The translations under genes were made by a program, and so were the position numbers. From Akebia trifoliata (lineage: Eukaryota; Streptophyta; Magnoliopsida; Ranunculales; Lardizabalaceae), in contig CM030716.1 of NCBI GenBank assembly GCA_017979445.1, positions 10,229,974 through 10,293,973 of the forward strand: a DNA stretch of 64,000 nucleotides, in the 5' to 3' direction. Of the stretch, positions 1 to 13,725 are shown one piece after another; the first letter of the stretch is position 1; every line of letters starts with the position of its first letter. Below the pieces are notes generated by a model, which was not told the DNA's origin, searched no databases, and saw nothing but the letters and a program-made list of their open reading frames with translations.

Positions 1-1266
1 AATGGAAGTATTATTAGTTAAAAAGGAAACATGTAAGAGTAACACATAAAGGTCTTGGAGAATCCATTATACAACCCCAAGAAATAAATTGCAGTAACTT
101 TCAGAGATCCTTATCCACATTCCACAGCCCTCACTAGATAGAACGAGATTTGAGACGTCAGGTTTTCTGAAAAAGTGAGATAATGATGGATAACGCGGAG
201 AAGACGGGGACTCATATTAAAAGTATTCAAAGAGACTCAAAAACATTACAAAAAAGCAAACCCAACATTTTAAGCATTTTATCTCAACAAAGTTAGAGCA
301 TATTAAATAACGAAATAATACAAACTAAAATGCAGCTGCTCAACTAAGTGCCATGTCAATATTGGTTTCACACACTAGAACTGACTTTATTTCCTATGAA
401 TATGAGCTTAGAATATGTAAATGAATTAGGAAACTAAGGATGCATCAAACAAATGGGACGAACCAACTCCTATCTAAATAGAAAAATCTTAGATGAAGAC
501 ACTCTAAACTCCTCGATTGTCTTGGACCAAAAGAAATAAATCCAACAATTCTAATAATGACTTATAGGATAATGTGTTCCTTCCCATCAAATCCAGGCTT
601 AGCTGGAATAGGAAGCAATATGTGGCGTAAAACCATCAAAATCTTAATGATGTTGAAACAATGGTGTTACTTCAAGGTTTAAAGACTACCTCTAAAGATA
701 ATTTTGGAAACCCGCTGATAGCCAAAAAGCAATATTGTCCAAGCTCCAAATTCGTGGGTAAGACTCAAGTCCAATCAATATTTTGAATGTAAGATTCATA
801 GGTATTTTCTTTGGAGTAAAAGATATCAATAAAAATCCTCCATATTTCATCAAATAAGAATGAACCAACGATAAAGTTTGCTCAAATAGTAATAATTCCA
901 ATAATAAGAAACATTTTACTTGACAATCTCAAATGGACCAGAGACATTCAAATTCATATTTTCAAATTAAGGAAGTTTCTCTCTCTCATCAAGGAAGTAT
1001 CAACCCTTAACTTTCCAATAGAGTGCTAAAAAATATGTTTCTTGTTATCCCTACTGTGTGATGTTTCATGAGACAAACACAGGTTAAAGAGAGTCATCAC
1101 CCTACCCTTATTGTACTTGTGCTTGGAGTGGAGTTCACTCCAAATTGTGAGAGAACCTCACAATTAAGGACTCTCGTACGCATTGTAATATTGGTGTGAT
1201 GTCCATGTTACATAGCTCACGAAGTAGTTTGTTGAGTCTCTCTCAATCAACAATTTTGAACTGTTT

Positions 1267-1300
1267 TTTTTTTGTGTGTGTGGTGGGGAGGTGGGGGGGA
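1267..1300. repeat. poly-T / (GT)n / G-run composite tract
   Basis: A run of T is followed by GTGTGTGTGG and then by G-rich sequence. The same order of T-run, GT repeat and G-run recurs at 46671-46732, where it is longer. It is a simple-sequence tract; the G-run could in principle form a quadruplex. Confidence 0.6.
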
Positions 1301-1847
1301 TCAACAATTTTGAAGTAGTATTAACTTAAAAGTCTTACTTTGTTGCTAGATTTTTGCTAAAATGTAAACTCTTTCAAGGTTTGTCAAATTCGACCACTAC
1401 ACATTGTGTGTGTTAATCATCATACCATATGATTGTCCATCAACAGAGATTCCATTGCAACAAGAATCAATCTCAGATAATGCTACCATGAAAATGTTCT
1501 TCTAAATATTGCATCAGAAGAATTATTCCTCATGGAATATTAAGATTTTGAATGTAGAATAAACGTGATGTCATGAAATCGAGAGAATATGGAAAAAAAA
1601 AATTGGAATAGAAATGAACCCTCATCTATAGAATGCTTGTACAAACAAAATTCAGTAGTTATCATATATTTAACTCCAACCACTTAGAAGAAGTTCCTGG
1701 ATAAGACTACTCTTCAAGAATCAAGGGCCATTTAAATTATATTATGAATGACAGAAGTTCATATAAAAAAGGTGGAATAACTTAAAAACTGATTATCGAA
1801 CGTGGAAATGTTAAAATGGTCTGTTAAACGTGTAGAAACACCAAATA

Positions 1848-1965
1848 AGAAAAATGATATCACCATCATCGTCTTGGTCATCATCATCATGACATCATCA
1901 ACGCCTTATCCCAAGGATTTGGGGTAGGGGTTCCTCCATTCCACTCTGTCCAGAGCCACGTCTTA
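1848..1965 (-). mobile_element. RTE-type LINE 3' end, fragment
   Basis: The plus strand reads as repeated ATC/CATCAT triplets followed by CGCCTTATCCCAAGGATTTG. Read on the minus strand, this is the familiar plant RTE ending: a 'TTGGGATAAGGC' block followed by a short TGATGATG-type tail. No coding part remains next to it. Confidence 0.5.
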
Positions 1966-2529
1966 AAGAAACACGTCATAATTTTCATTTTCAATGAAAG
2001 CATGCACTATTTTTCTTTTAAAGTGTTCAAGACTTCAAGGTCTAAGAAACGTAAAAGAACAAAAATAACATGTCTTCTATTTTTTTTATTATAAATGGAA
2101 AAAATTCATTCAAGAAAAACAAAAAGCTTTACAGGTCGAAATCATATACTAGAACAAAAACAAGGAAAATACAAGCCAAGGCCCTTGTGAGACATTACAC
2201 CACCTCATTAACAACATCATCCCATTGGAATACAAAGTTTCCAGAATACAATCTTTCCAAATTCTATAAAGCTCAACAATTACTTATATAGCAGCACTTT
2301 AAATGATAGAATAATGTTCTCAAAACCCTCTTCCTTTCTATAGAAAACCCTCATCATCCTTCCCTACCATATGTCCCAAAGAATCGCAAATGGAAGCATT
2401 CTCCAAAGGATATGCCTCCTAGGAGAGAAAATTAAAATGGACCAACTACCTAACACCTCCCTCATAGAGCTTAGCTTAGCATATTCCAAGCATCACTAGA
2501 CCGGCTATAGAAACACCCTCAAAAATTTC

Positions 2530-3600
2530 TTGTCAGGTATAGATACCCCACTTTGTACCAATTTGACCTGACAAATGGTCAAGGTTGTGTATTCTCCAAT
2601 GATGATCAAGCAAGTATGTACTTTGATAAAGATTGTGGTCATCTTTCTTAGGATGTATGAAGATTCTGTGAAAGACTTTGAAGGCCAATAGTGTATTTTT
2701 CATCTAGGATACCTATATTTCTTAAAAAAATCATAGATATTTCAACCAAAATGCAAGCTCTTGAAAAATGGAGGCATTTGGCCAAAATTAATACAATGTC
2801 TCAGAATAGTAGAAAAACCCTGGATTGAGGAAATTTATCATTTTTTTTCGCAAATGAGGACCACATCAGTTGGAGCCATAGTTTATCAAATAGAAAATAT
2901 CCAAAATCGTTTTTTCAAGTTGAAAAAAAAAAAAAAAAACTAAAATTGGTAAAACTCCAAACAAGTCAGTAAAATGTCTGAATTTGGCCTGTGAGGCAGA
3001 GTCAGGACAAAACTATGGCTAATTGACTAGTGTGGCTGCCTGTAGGCCACACGGTAAATCTGCACATAAACTTCTAAAAATTGCCAACTTTTTTTTATTT
3101 GAATCAATTTGGGACCCCTGCCAAAACCCTAATGTACTATTTTTGAACTTCTAGAAACCTATTCAAAAAACCCCAATTCCAAACTTAACTAAGAGATTAC
3201 CAACTTTCCATTTTTTTGCCCAAAATCTCTCCTATCTGAAAAAGATTGCTCTTTTGGATTTAGAAAATAGATATGACTTTCCAATTTCGGCCTTAGTAGC
3301 TCTCAAGGCCTAAGAGTCTATATAAATAGGAACCCTAGTCATTCTAGAAGGATCCCAAAAAACCCCATATTGATTGCAATCTCTCTACACACTCCTCGGC
3401 CCACAATCAGTGAAGCACATCAAAGCTCTACCAAATGACAGACCAACCATCACTTCTAGTGAGTGATTTAAGTGTCAAGATTCCTAGCCCACATCCAAGA
3501 TTCTCTGAGGAATGTAAGACCTCACCTTTTCCGTTCTCCTCTATCATTATTTTCGACTTTTCGAAGGTAAGTACAGTTTTACCTTCTTTTAATTCCACTT
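2530..3600 (+). mobile_element. Possible degenerate LTR with promoter (weak call)
   Basis: Sequence beginning TGTCAGGTATAGATACCCC resembles the start of a plant LTR. About 790 bp downstream there is a strong TATA box (CTATATAAATAGG, near 3318-3330), followed by a pyrimidine-rich leader and a GGTAAGTAC donor-like site near 3566. I see no paired LTR, primer-binding site or coding domain, so this could instead be the promoter of a lost gene. Confidence 0.25.
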
Positions 3601-4652
3601 TTGATCTATTTTAAGCTCATTTTTAGTTGATTTCTAGAAGTTTTAGAGTCAGGTTGACTGTTAGTTTACATTAAGATTATGTCTTTTAGTCTCTTCATAA
3701 TGACATCATGATAGGCTTGATATGGTTTCTGTGAAGGAATGACTTCCACTGAGATTATATTTAGTTCATTTTTCTGTTCATGATGCTTTAAACATGTTAG
3801 CATGCATGAATACTCGGTTCAAGCAGAAATAAAGAGTTTAAATCCTCACATACTTAATCTATAACAGGATTTCTAGCATATTCTTATTAAACTGGTGAAT
3901 GTCATATTAGATCTCAATTAGATGAGGTTAGAGCTTTTTTTATCTGTAAATTCCTCCTAGGAATCTAATATGTAACATAAGATGCCTAGTGGAGAAATTT
4001 AAACTTAAAAACTCATATATTGTGTTTTTAGAAATATACATTGCAGCAATGTGATATTTTTCCTTTTCAGAAAATCTTAACTATTTAGAGTTTGGAGTCG
4101 CCACCATTCATTGGATTCTAATCAACTGATCCAGCATAGTAACTCTACCCAATGCCGCTAGCCACACAAAGACAGAAACCTTTGACAGAACCTTTGTAAC
4201 CCAAATGAACGAGGCTGGGAAAGCAACCAAGGGCGAGAGCGGTAGAGCGGCAACCTATGCATAGACCTCACTGTGAAAACTCCTTCTTTAGTACCACTCC
4301 AAAGTCAACGATCCTCTGAGTTTGCACTAAGCACCTCCGTATCCAACAGCTCCAAAAGACTGCCCACTCTACTCACTTCCCAATCATTGAAATGCCGTCT
4401 AAACCCAAAATCCCAAGACTTTTCCCAACCTATGTTGATCAAGAAGGATTCAATTGGCTTTTCTTGTTTGGTTGACAACCATAGAGATCTGGATATAGGT
4501 CCCGCAAAGTATTAGCCCATAAAGGTTACCGCATGACGAAAAATCCGCCTTGAAATATATCCTATATACCTTAAATTATATACTTTCTTTTTTTATATAT
4601 ATTTCTTCTAACGAACTAATCGCCTTGTTTCAATCTCTTAATCTTTTAAATT

Positions 4653-5030
4653 ATAATGGTGGTTGAACCATCACATACTTGATTCTAACCCATGGCTAAG
4701 GCATTTAATTAGTTTTCCTATTTATTATATTTTAAAATTATAATGGTCGGCCGAGCTGCAACACACTTTATTCTAACTCATGGCTTTGGTCATTTAATTC
4801 TTTTTCCTATTTATTTTATTTTAAAATTATAATGATCGGCTGAGCTGCCAAATACTTGATTCTAACCCTTAGCTAAGGCCTTTTAATTATTTTTCTAATT
4901 TAGTTTATTTTAAATTTATAATGGTCGCCTGAGCCACTACACAGTTGATTCTAATCCTTGGCTAAGGCCTTTTAATTATTTTTTATTTTAAAATTCAAAT
5001 GGTCAGCCGAGCCGCCTGAAATTTCTACTT
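4653..5030. repeat. Tandem array of an ~88-bp unit, 4-5 copies
   Basis: The motif ATAATGGTCGGCCGAGC recurs with variants at about 4653, 4740, 4829, 4918 and 4996, giving spacings of 87, 89, 89 and 78 bp. Each unit continues with TTGATTCTAACCC-TGGCTAAGGCC and then an AT-rich stretch ending near TTTTAAAATT. Copies differ by many substitutions, so the array is old. A GC-rich motif sits in an otherwise AT-rich repeat. Confidence 0.85.
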
Positions 5031-6653
5031 ACCATGTGATCAAATTTTACATAAACTTCTTAATTTCTTACAAAATGGCCTAGGGCTGTAATATGTTCAA
5101 AGATATTTTAAAAAGTAATTTAAAAAATAAAATAAAAGAATGTTAAATTAATACAACCCCTACCCAATTCTATTTGGCCAAATAACTTGAGGGTAGAAGC
5201 TACCTCAAGAGAGAGAGATTTTTTTTATTTTATAAGTAGAGATTGATCCTACGTAGGGTTGCTCCTTGTCCAAGGACAAGAGGTAAGGAAGTCCCCGAGT
5301 AGTAAACAAAAAACCTCGATTGACGAACTGTCAGGTACCTCAAGAGCGGGAATAACCAAGTCGAGGCAACTTTTGATTCACTAAATACTTTGAAAGGTGA
5401 CAGTTGCCTCAGGAGAGGTTGATCCTAATCTTAAGTGGCAAATCCTTATAAATATATTTATATATTTATTTACAAAGAAGCTTTAATCAAATACGAGACA
5501 ATTTTTTTTCATTTCATTATGATTTTTCTTTGAATTTGTAATTTGCATGGTTTAATATTCCCTTGCCTTGCTTAATAACTCACGGACTTTTCATGTCCAT
5601 AGATAATTACAAAGAAGAAGAGAACTAGGGATAGATGAGAATTGGACGGCTGTTGGTTAGGAACAACTGGGTCAATTTATATTTTGTAATACTAAGATGA
5701 TTGAAAAGATATTGTTTCAATGTAGATATATTAATTATTAATGAAAATTATAACTTCCGCAATTTCTTTGAATATTGAGTAATCAGGATCCAGTTTTTAT
5801 CAAGATTTGCCTCAGAAAATCCTATTATAAAAATGGGTCGTGACATCTAACTTGAAACTCAATTTGCATGCATGATTCCAAGTTAATTTCTTCACTTATA
5901 TCAATCCAAAATCCCCAAATATGACTGACTACTAAGAATTGGGAGAATTGGGTGCCTAACAACTTCCCCAGTCTTCAATCAAACCTCCCTACCCAAATTT
6001 TTATGGTTAGACCATGAGTCATTTTTTCTTTGGAAATAATTTTTAAAGAAAAATATATTTTGGATGATCATTGCACACTTTTGAATCAATGAATGGTAAT
6101 GACTCCTAAGTAGTTAGGATTTTTCCAAGAAGGGAAAAAAACACACATAGCCATATACACTATGTAGATGATCAGTCATCCTAAACAAATGTATCAGACT
6201 AATCCTCTTTTAGCTTCCAATTGGCTGAACACTCAAAAAGATAGAAATCAATGATTTTCATATTTCAATGCTTAAATGTGTTTCACATTGATGCCAACAT
6301 GCTTACATCATATTATATCATGTTTTGCTAGGTGAACTGTGAACATCATATTAAAAAATCTAACATGTAATCCATACTAGTTTAGGCCATCTTAACAATG
6401 CTAAACCAATAGGTATTAATAGAGAATAGCTTTGCCAAGTAAGATTGGGTGCTTAAGACCTTACAATTCCATAATATGATCCCTAAACCCTAGCTTTGAT
6501 TTCAAACCTCACCCTTAGCCATTACGAAGTCATCTTCGATTCCTAAACCATAAAACCAAGTTGCAATTTTGAATCCTGATCTATTTTCCACTTTTTATTC
6601 TAGAGCTAGAGTCAACATCAATCTCAAACTCAAACCCTGGCATACATGCTTGG

Positions 6654-6848
6654 TTATAGTGAAACAAAAGATGGTTCACAATCTCCTTGCTTACTTTGTG
6701 CATAAAGAACCATTAAGTTATCCATGGTGAGAATTCTACCCAAATAAGTAGTCCAAGCAAAGAATGCTACTTTTGAAGGAACATTAAATCCCACAAAAAG
6801 AGGCCAAAAAAGACATTCCAAGAATACATGCATGATGGATAAAAACAT
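6654..6848 (-). pseudogene. LINE reverse-transcriptase C-terminal zinc-binding (zf-RVT) fragment
   Basis: The minus-strand frame contains VPSKVAFFAWTTYLGRILTM followed by DNL, the hallmark of the zf-RVT domain at the C-terminus of plant L1-like reverse transcriptases. Only about 60 codons are open and the CxxC-type zinc ligands are not evident. It is an isolated remnant; the rest of the element is not recognisable around it. Confidence 0.7.
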
Positions 6849-8348
6849 ATACGAGAATCAATCATTGTTCCATAAATATTTCATAAGGAAATTGTGAATA
6901 ACAATATGAGATTGGAGATCATTTTAATCCCCAATGAATGCTATGCTAATTTCTCTCTATGGATGAAATCTAAATAAAATTCCTACTTTAACTACCCCAT
7001 TGCCTTCTTGCACCTCATCCTGCTCTTTCTCAAAGATTCTTTGAAAGCTTAGCCATTTTAGACACAAAATCTTTGAATCAGTGATTGAGGATGTAAATCA
7101 CTTTATTTTGACATGATACATGCTAGGACATTCACCATATAAAATAGCTTTATCATACACAGACAATCAAGCAAGCAAAGACCAAGTATTACCAGCAAAC
7201 TAACTGTTTTCATTGATAATTTCTAGTAGTTTATTGCAAATAAAAACATGACCTTAATGCCAGTTATTTTGGATATTTGATTTCTATCAAAAGCAACAAC
7301 GCTAATAGTCAAGAAAATCATTAAACATTGGAAAACCCACTCACTACAATCAAACCAATCTACAGCTCCCAAAGTATCAAATTAAACTTGAAGAAGCAAC
7401 CAGATCAGAAAATTCCATAAATCATTATGCCTGCTAGATATCACACCCTAAATGTTTTGCAATGAGGATGAGAAAAAGACAGAACACACAAAGCACACTC
7501 ATGAGAAATACAAAGAAGCCCCACTCCCATCCTCAATTTGTATACAGCCAATTGAAGAAAAAAAAATTATACTTGCACTAACATCCAAATTCTCCACCAT
7601 GGGCAAAAATGAGAATCAACTACCAAACCAAATTTCATTCCACCCCCTAAAAGAGACCCAATTTTAAGCCCCTAAATGTTGGAAGCATGTGCCCACGAAG
7701 CCATTTACCTATTATTGATGCAAAAAAATTTCTTATAATTTATTTTATTCATCAACATGATATCATGGGGTACTTAGTTATTTTAATGAAATGAAATAAG
7801 ATTCACATGTAACATTAAATGACAAAAGGTACACACAAGATACCTGTTTATCCAAATAGATATATTAGCTGAAATTCTCTAATTGAGCGTCTCAAGTACC
7901 CTATGCAGAGCATAATTATAGTGATCCAAGTACAAATCCCTGAACTTTTTCAGTTCTTTCTCTCATGTTCTCAAGTATATAAAACAAACTACCAAATACA
8001 AACAAAGAAGCCATCACAAAATCCATCTATGATTAAGATCTAACAGTCCACAACAGATCTAAGCTTAACCCAATTGCAGAACAGATAAACCAAGGATATA
8101 GACAAATAACCAACAAACAATCCTAGGTTCAGGATCATCTATGAATCAAAGTTATTACTAGACCTCTCAAAACCAGATCACTAAAAGCTACTCCACCAAT
8201 CAAACTCGTCTCTAAATTCTAGTAAAACCCCACATTTCTTATCCATCCAACTCAAAAATAAATAAATAAATAAACAGAGTAACCAATAAATATCCTAAAC
8301 AAAAAACTGATCCAAACCCAAGTACCAAACATCTAAACCTTCAAATTA

Positions 8349-8663
<315 letters not shown>

Positions 8664-8731
8664 CTAGTTTTTCTCTGAAACTCTCTGCGATTTGGGAAAA
8701 AGGGGAAGATGGGCTGTTTTGTGTTGGATTC

Positions 8732-8740
8732 CTATATAAA
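8732..8740 (-). promoter_or_regulatory. TATA box of the RABA exon-1 gene
   Basis: The minus strand reads AAATTTATATAGG, about 105 bp upstream of the ATG. This gives a plausible 5' leader of 60-80 bp. Its presence favours a real 5' gene end over a stray exon copy. Confidence 0.5.
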
Positions 8741-9744
8741 TTTGCTTTGATTTTCGGACTTTTTGAGAGGGAAAATTTGAGAGATTACTGTCGAGTCTTG
8801 GCTGGATTCCAATGACCGAAATTAGAGACAATAAAAGGTTGTCTGTCGAACCTGTTTGAGGAAGATGTGAAATGACAGGAAGAGTATCTTTTATTGGGTA
8901 GAGTTACAGTTTTAATAAGTGGATCTAAAGGGTATTTTAGTCATTTTATAGAGAAGGGTTAGTTTGGTCATTTTGAGTTTAAAGGGCTGGGAGGTCGTCA
9001 GGAAAGTGAAGATGAAGAAGCTTAGGACAAGGTTTTGGGATTCGCAATGATTAGCGAGCTGCAGTGATTGGAAAAGCTTTTGAAGCGACAAGCCCACTTC
9101 AAAGGATTGATACAACCATCTCTCTTATATGACACGTGTCTCTCTTCTTTTTCTGAGTTTTGACCAATCATTGAGATATTATAATGATCATATATCTTTT
9201 AATCTTGATATTCTCTTATAAACTAATAAAAATGATTTACCAAAACCTTAATTTTTCTTCTCAAAATCAATCATCTTTAACCTGTTGGATAACGTCAGAG
9301 AGGTTAAATGGGGAATATTGTCGGTTTGAAAATATATGGAGGTATGTAAAATAATTACTAAAATGTAGAGTGACGTGTCGAACCAAATGTCATATGGAAA
9401 GGATTTCTGCAAAATTTTGAAAAGGATAGGCCATTTCAAAGTCGATGGGGGATCTACAGAATGTGCTTTCAACTTTTGCATTAAGCTCGAATCATAATCA
9501 ACGTTGAACGAAACACGACCTATTTTGCATGGAATTACTTTCAGTTCTTTGCTAGATTTTGGTACCAATGGAGAGCTAAAATGGTGTTAGAAGGAGCTAA
9601 AAAGTGAACTTAGAATACTGGAGTATAGAAATCGTGTTAGAGATGTGTTATGTTATATACAAAAGTTTGGAATCTCATTTAATAAAAATAACTCTCACAT
9701 GTTGAATTCTTACAATAAAAAAAATAAAAAATAAATAAATCAAA

Positions 9745-9875
9745 TTACCTTTTTTTAATGACAGGGTGTCCGACCCATTGGACAAGGCAACTGGCCTCTT
9801 AGAGCACCATATCTTGCCTAACTCCCTCAGCACATGTAATATCCCACCAACCACACATACCTCAAATTACCCTCG
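9745..9875 (-). mobile_element. SINE-like fragment (3' end)
   Basis: On the minus strand the sequence ends GTCGGACACCCTGTCATTAAAAAAA. The same ending, GTTCCGACACCC followed by GTCATAAAAAAA, closes the longer copy at 36878-37070. The 5' part is too divergent to delimit, so the limits are approximate. Confidence 0.35.
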
Positions 9876-9889
9876 CAAGAAAAAAAAAA

Positions 9890-10830
9890 TAGAGTTGTTA
9901 TTGACACTCCAACTTTTACTTATTACATCTCATTTTCTTAAATTATTTATCACACCCCAATTGATAATTAAAACACACTCTTCAAACATTACAAAAGTTT
10001 GGCTCAAACTATAATCTTAACATTACAAAACGTTATCATTCCTTCACACAATTTCAATAGTTGTTCACAATTATGATTAGGCTCATATAAATTCTTAAAT
10101 CGAAAAAAATAAAAATCTAACAAGAGAGAGAGAGAGAGTTTTTATTGGCACCCGAACTTTTACTTATTCTCAATCATTCACTTATTTTTAGGATTGCAAT
10201 TTGGACAGGTTAGAGGGTAAACCCAAGTGGTAGAACCCTTAACCCGACCATTAGGCCTAAGCACACTAACCCAAGCTTGATCTTTTAAAATTGGGTTGAG
10301 CTCAGATTAGCCCAAATTATGTTATTTTGAACAAGTTGACTGGGTTAGCTCATTGAATATCCCTAATTTCATTTTAATTAATCAATTAATTTTATATCTA
10401 AAAAAAAATATAACATAAAAAACAAAATCACTAATAAATAAAATCACATAACAATCTTCAAATCCATCATTGAGAATTTAGACAAATCATATTTAATCAA
10501 AGCCCACATTAATAATATCCAATTCTCCACAAGCCATAGTAATAAGATAGAATCAAAAAGTTAAATAGAAAAATATAAAAATATTTGTATATTAGTATAT
10601 AGGCATCAGATTACTCAATCCTTCAACCCGTATTGAGGCCAGGTTGAGATATTCTAACTCGAGCTCAACTCATTTTCTACATACCTCTACCTAGGCTCAC
10701 CTATCAATTAGGTTGAGCACGAATTGAGTTCTGACCAGCCCACCCAAGTTGTAACGCTACTTATTTTCTCTTATTTTTAATTGGGGTGTGATAAGTAAAA
10801 AAATTAAGGTGTTAATAGCAATTGTCGAAA
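9890..10830. mobile_element. MITE interrupted by a nested element
   Basis: The left part (about 9890-10190) and the right end (about 10755-10830) together match the intact 333-bp MITE at 55304-55636. Shared features are the terminal motif TTATTGACACTCCAACTTTT, an internal TTCAATAGTTGTTCACAA block and the mirrored end at the right. A segment of about 565 bp separates the two parts. A GA microsatellite (about 10122-10138) lies inside the left part. Confidence 0.65.
10192..10755. mobile_element. Nested element inside the preceding MITE
   Basis: It begins GGATTGCAATTTGGACAGG and ends with CCCACCCAAGTTGTAACG, which is roughly the inverse of the start, so it has short degenerate terminal inverted repeats. 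TTATTTTTA-like sequence flanks it on both sides. No coding capacity is seen. Confidence 0.45.
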
Positions 10831-11402
10831 GAAAATATCAGGTTCCTTATAAGACAAAATCTTTTATGCAAATTAATAATTTTTTTTGTTCCACTAATAA
10901 AATAGTTGTTATGCGAAAGCGTAACAAGAATAAAGATAAGAAAGTAAAACGAACACACAAGATTTACGTGGTTCAGCAAATTGCCTACGTCCATTGAGGA
11001 GATGGAGAAAAATTCACTATCAACAATAAAAATTACAACTCTCTATCCACAATTGCAAGGAATCTCATAGAGCAAAAATAATAATAAAACCCTACTTGAA
11101 AATACAATATATATACCCAAAAAAATTCATCAACTCCACATCGAAAAATGTCATTTTTTATACTGCCTTGCCTCTTAAAATTCAAGCCCAATAAAAATAA
11201 TAGACACCTCACAACAATAGTAATAAAAATTATAATTGTACATTAACATTAAAAAATATATGTAATGAAAATAATAATTTAACGACCACACTTGATCAAG
11301 CTCTATTCAGAGATCATGTATTAAATTATTAACAAGCTTTTTCACTCATTTTCCATGATCACAAGGTCTAATTTTTTCAAAATCGTATATACATATAAAA
11401 AA

Positions 11403-11632
11403 AGGGGTTGGGATCCGTTGACTCCTAAGAATCACTCATGAAAAAAAAAAAAAACGCCACATGATCCCAACCCTTTAAACACAAAATCTAATGGTTGAGA
11501 TTTATCAGTATCTGAACAACACAAATCTCAGATATACTTATCCCAAGGATAAATCTCAACCATTGGATTTTACATTTAAAGGATTAGGATCATATGTTTT
11601 TTTCATGAGTCAAGGGATCTTGACTCTTTAAA
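11403..11632. mobile_element. Foldback (hairpin) MITE
   Basis: Two inverted arms of about 90 bp. The left arm runs from GGGTTGGGATCCGTTGACTC to AATGGTTGAGATTTATC (about 11403-11505). The right arm (about 11545-11632) is its imperfect reverse complement, beginning GGATAAATCTCAACCATTGG. A short loop separates them. Poly-A tracts of different length interrupt the arms. Confidence 0.7.
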
Positions 11633-12439
11633 AAAAAAAAAAAATTATGTGTTATACATGATAATCACATCCTACGATCTATTTGTACTTTTTTGGTCGT
11701 TGAAAGAGATAATTAGACCTTGATCGATGCAATAATCGATAAAGAAGATAAATAAAACTATGTTGAATGAGGAATAATTCCGGGATTTAGTTAGTTAAAA
11801 AGGGTATTGTAAATGTTCTACGTTCACTCGACAAGGGTCGGCCGAGAGCAAGTTCCACCATGCAACCTATTTTGCATGGAAGCAAAACTCATTCAAATAA
11901 TGTGTAATAGTTTCTTACTATTTTGGGTACAATCAATGAACATTAATTACTCTTCAAATTACGTAAATTTGAAAACAAGTTTCCACACTTTGTGATTGGA
12001 CCGACTCCCCGATTTGATTGAATTGGGCAAGCCGAACCCACCCAAACCAATTAGATTTTAATTGAAAATTAAGTGTATTTTTTTTTTTTTTTAAACTTCG
12101 ATTAAAACAACTCCTTAATGATAAAATCTTATTTTATATTAATCATAAATAACTAAATTCTTGACCACAAAAATAACAATATTTCAATAAAAAATAATTC
12201 TCTCGATCAAATTATTCGAATCAAGAATCAGGTGAGTTGATGTTACCCCGATTCACAATGAAAAACTCGTGGACCACCTTCCCATTTCGTTCCAATTCAC
12301 TCATGTTTAATCGAACTTGATTGGGTTTTAAAATCATGATTGCATTGTAGTGTACAAAATGCACTAAATCAATTCGATCCATTGGCACTCCTACTTTATT
12401 GAACCCTAAATTATAATATGAATTCTATTTTAACTAGGA

Positions 12440-13500
12440 CTTAAAATGGTATGAAATTTATCCGAAACCAAGAGATCCAGATCCAAATTTAGTGGGTTTG
12501 GTTTCTTCAAGTATATCTAAATTAAAATATTGTTCAGATACAGGTTGATGGACCTTGACCCAAGTCAGATCCGGATCAGAAATAGTTTCATCCCTAAATC
12601 TGTCAAGATCCGAATGATATATTACTTTGTAAGTACGATTAGGTGTAATGGTCAAAGTCTCTTTTCAAAATAAAGAGGTATTGAGTTCAAGTCACCATTT
12701 AATCATATTTTAGTAATTTTATTTGAAATGATCTTAAACAATTTGACATTATCCGACCTGAATTAATTAATTCGGTTAAATCAAATCCAAATATGATTTT
12801 AATGAAAGTAAAATGTTCGAATATGGTCCTAGTTAATATGATCTGAGTTGGATTCAAATCCGAATACAAAATTTGGATGTAGATATGGACATACTCATAT
12901 CCGGCCCGCATGAATCTGGCCTGTTTTAAGCCCTAATTTTGATACATTATTGGCCATAACACTTCTCTTGAGTCCCAATCATAGTTAAGGCTGTTGATGG
13001 ATCGGGTCATACCCAAAATCCCATCCCTTCAATCCAGCAACTTTGGATCGAGGTTTTGGACTTTCATAACGATCAAATCTGAATTAACATATCAAATCGG
13101 ATTTGATCCAATCTGGGTCTGCTATGATTGTTCTCAGATTGAGTTTGGATCCTTATGTTGAGATTCAACAAGGTACAATCTGATTTTAATCGGATTAATT
13201 TGGGGCTCGATCCAATCTTTATCGGATTTGTCCCGAATAGACCCGATCGTTGTAAAGCCATCAATGTGGCTTGCATATCATACCATGAATGAACATATAC
13301 ATAATGCAAATCATTTTCCAATTCGTCAAGAGTGCATTTTTTTTAAATAACCAGGTATCCCTATAGATTAGGGTTGGCAATGATCCGAAATATACCCGAT
13401 GACGAAATCGGTTTGAACCGATCCGATTTGGAAAACAGGAAAAATCAGATTTTCGAATCAGAATCTTAGATTCAAAATAATTTCGGATTGGATTTGGATC
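12440..13500. repeat. Degenerate GGATC-rich repeat sequence
   Basis: Many variants of GATCCGGATC, GGATCGGGT and TCCGAAT are packed together, broken into several pieces. The texture is that of the MITE family with GGGCTGTCAATGGATC ends seen intact at 17954-18240. No ends or target duplications can be fixed here. Confidence 0.45.
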
Positions 13501-13533
13501 TACCCTAATTTGTTCCAAACATATTTTAATAAT

Positions 13534-13725
13534 GGATAATGTTGGAGCAACATTGTGGGCAACATCACGGGAGACATTTCTGATGTGGAAGTGTGTAGGA
13601 ACCATAGATGCTTTTCATCGAGATACAAGTGGTATCTCGATGAAAAGCATCTATGGTTCCTACACACTTCCACATCAAAAATGTCCCCCCATGATTTCCT
13701 CCACAATGTTACTCCAACACAACTC
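13534..13725. mobile_element. Mutator-type hairpin MITE, copy 1 (192 bp)
   Basis: An almost perfect foldback. The arms meet at GAGATACAAGTGGTATCTC and share the arm motif GTGTGTAGGAACCATAGATG. The ends read GGATAATGTTGGAG on the left and CTCCAACACAACTC on the right. A 9-bp target duplication, TTTAATAAT, flanks it at 13525-13533 and 13726-13734. A 9-bp duplication is typical of Mutator-like elements. Two relatives lie at 18607 and 18849. Confidence 0.85.

Noticed and set aside
4273..4515. 80-codon plus-strand frame in relatively GC-rich DNA
   Set aside because: No ATG, no family resemblance, no splice context; lies in repeat-like sequence near a GAGTCGCCACC motif.
4653..5030. CRISPR-like array
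   Set aside because: Whole units are repeated with no unique spacers, in a plant nuclear context; it is a minisatellite.
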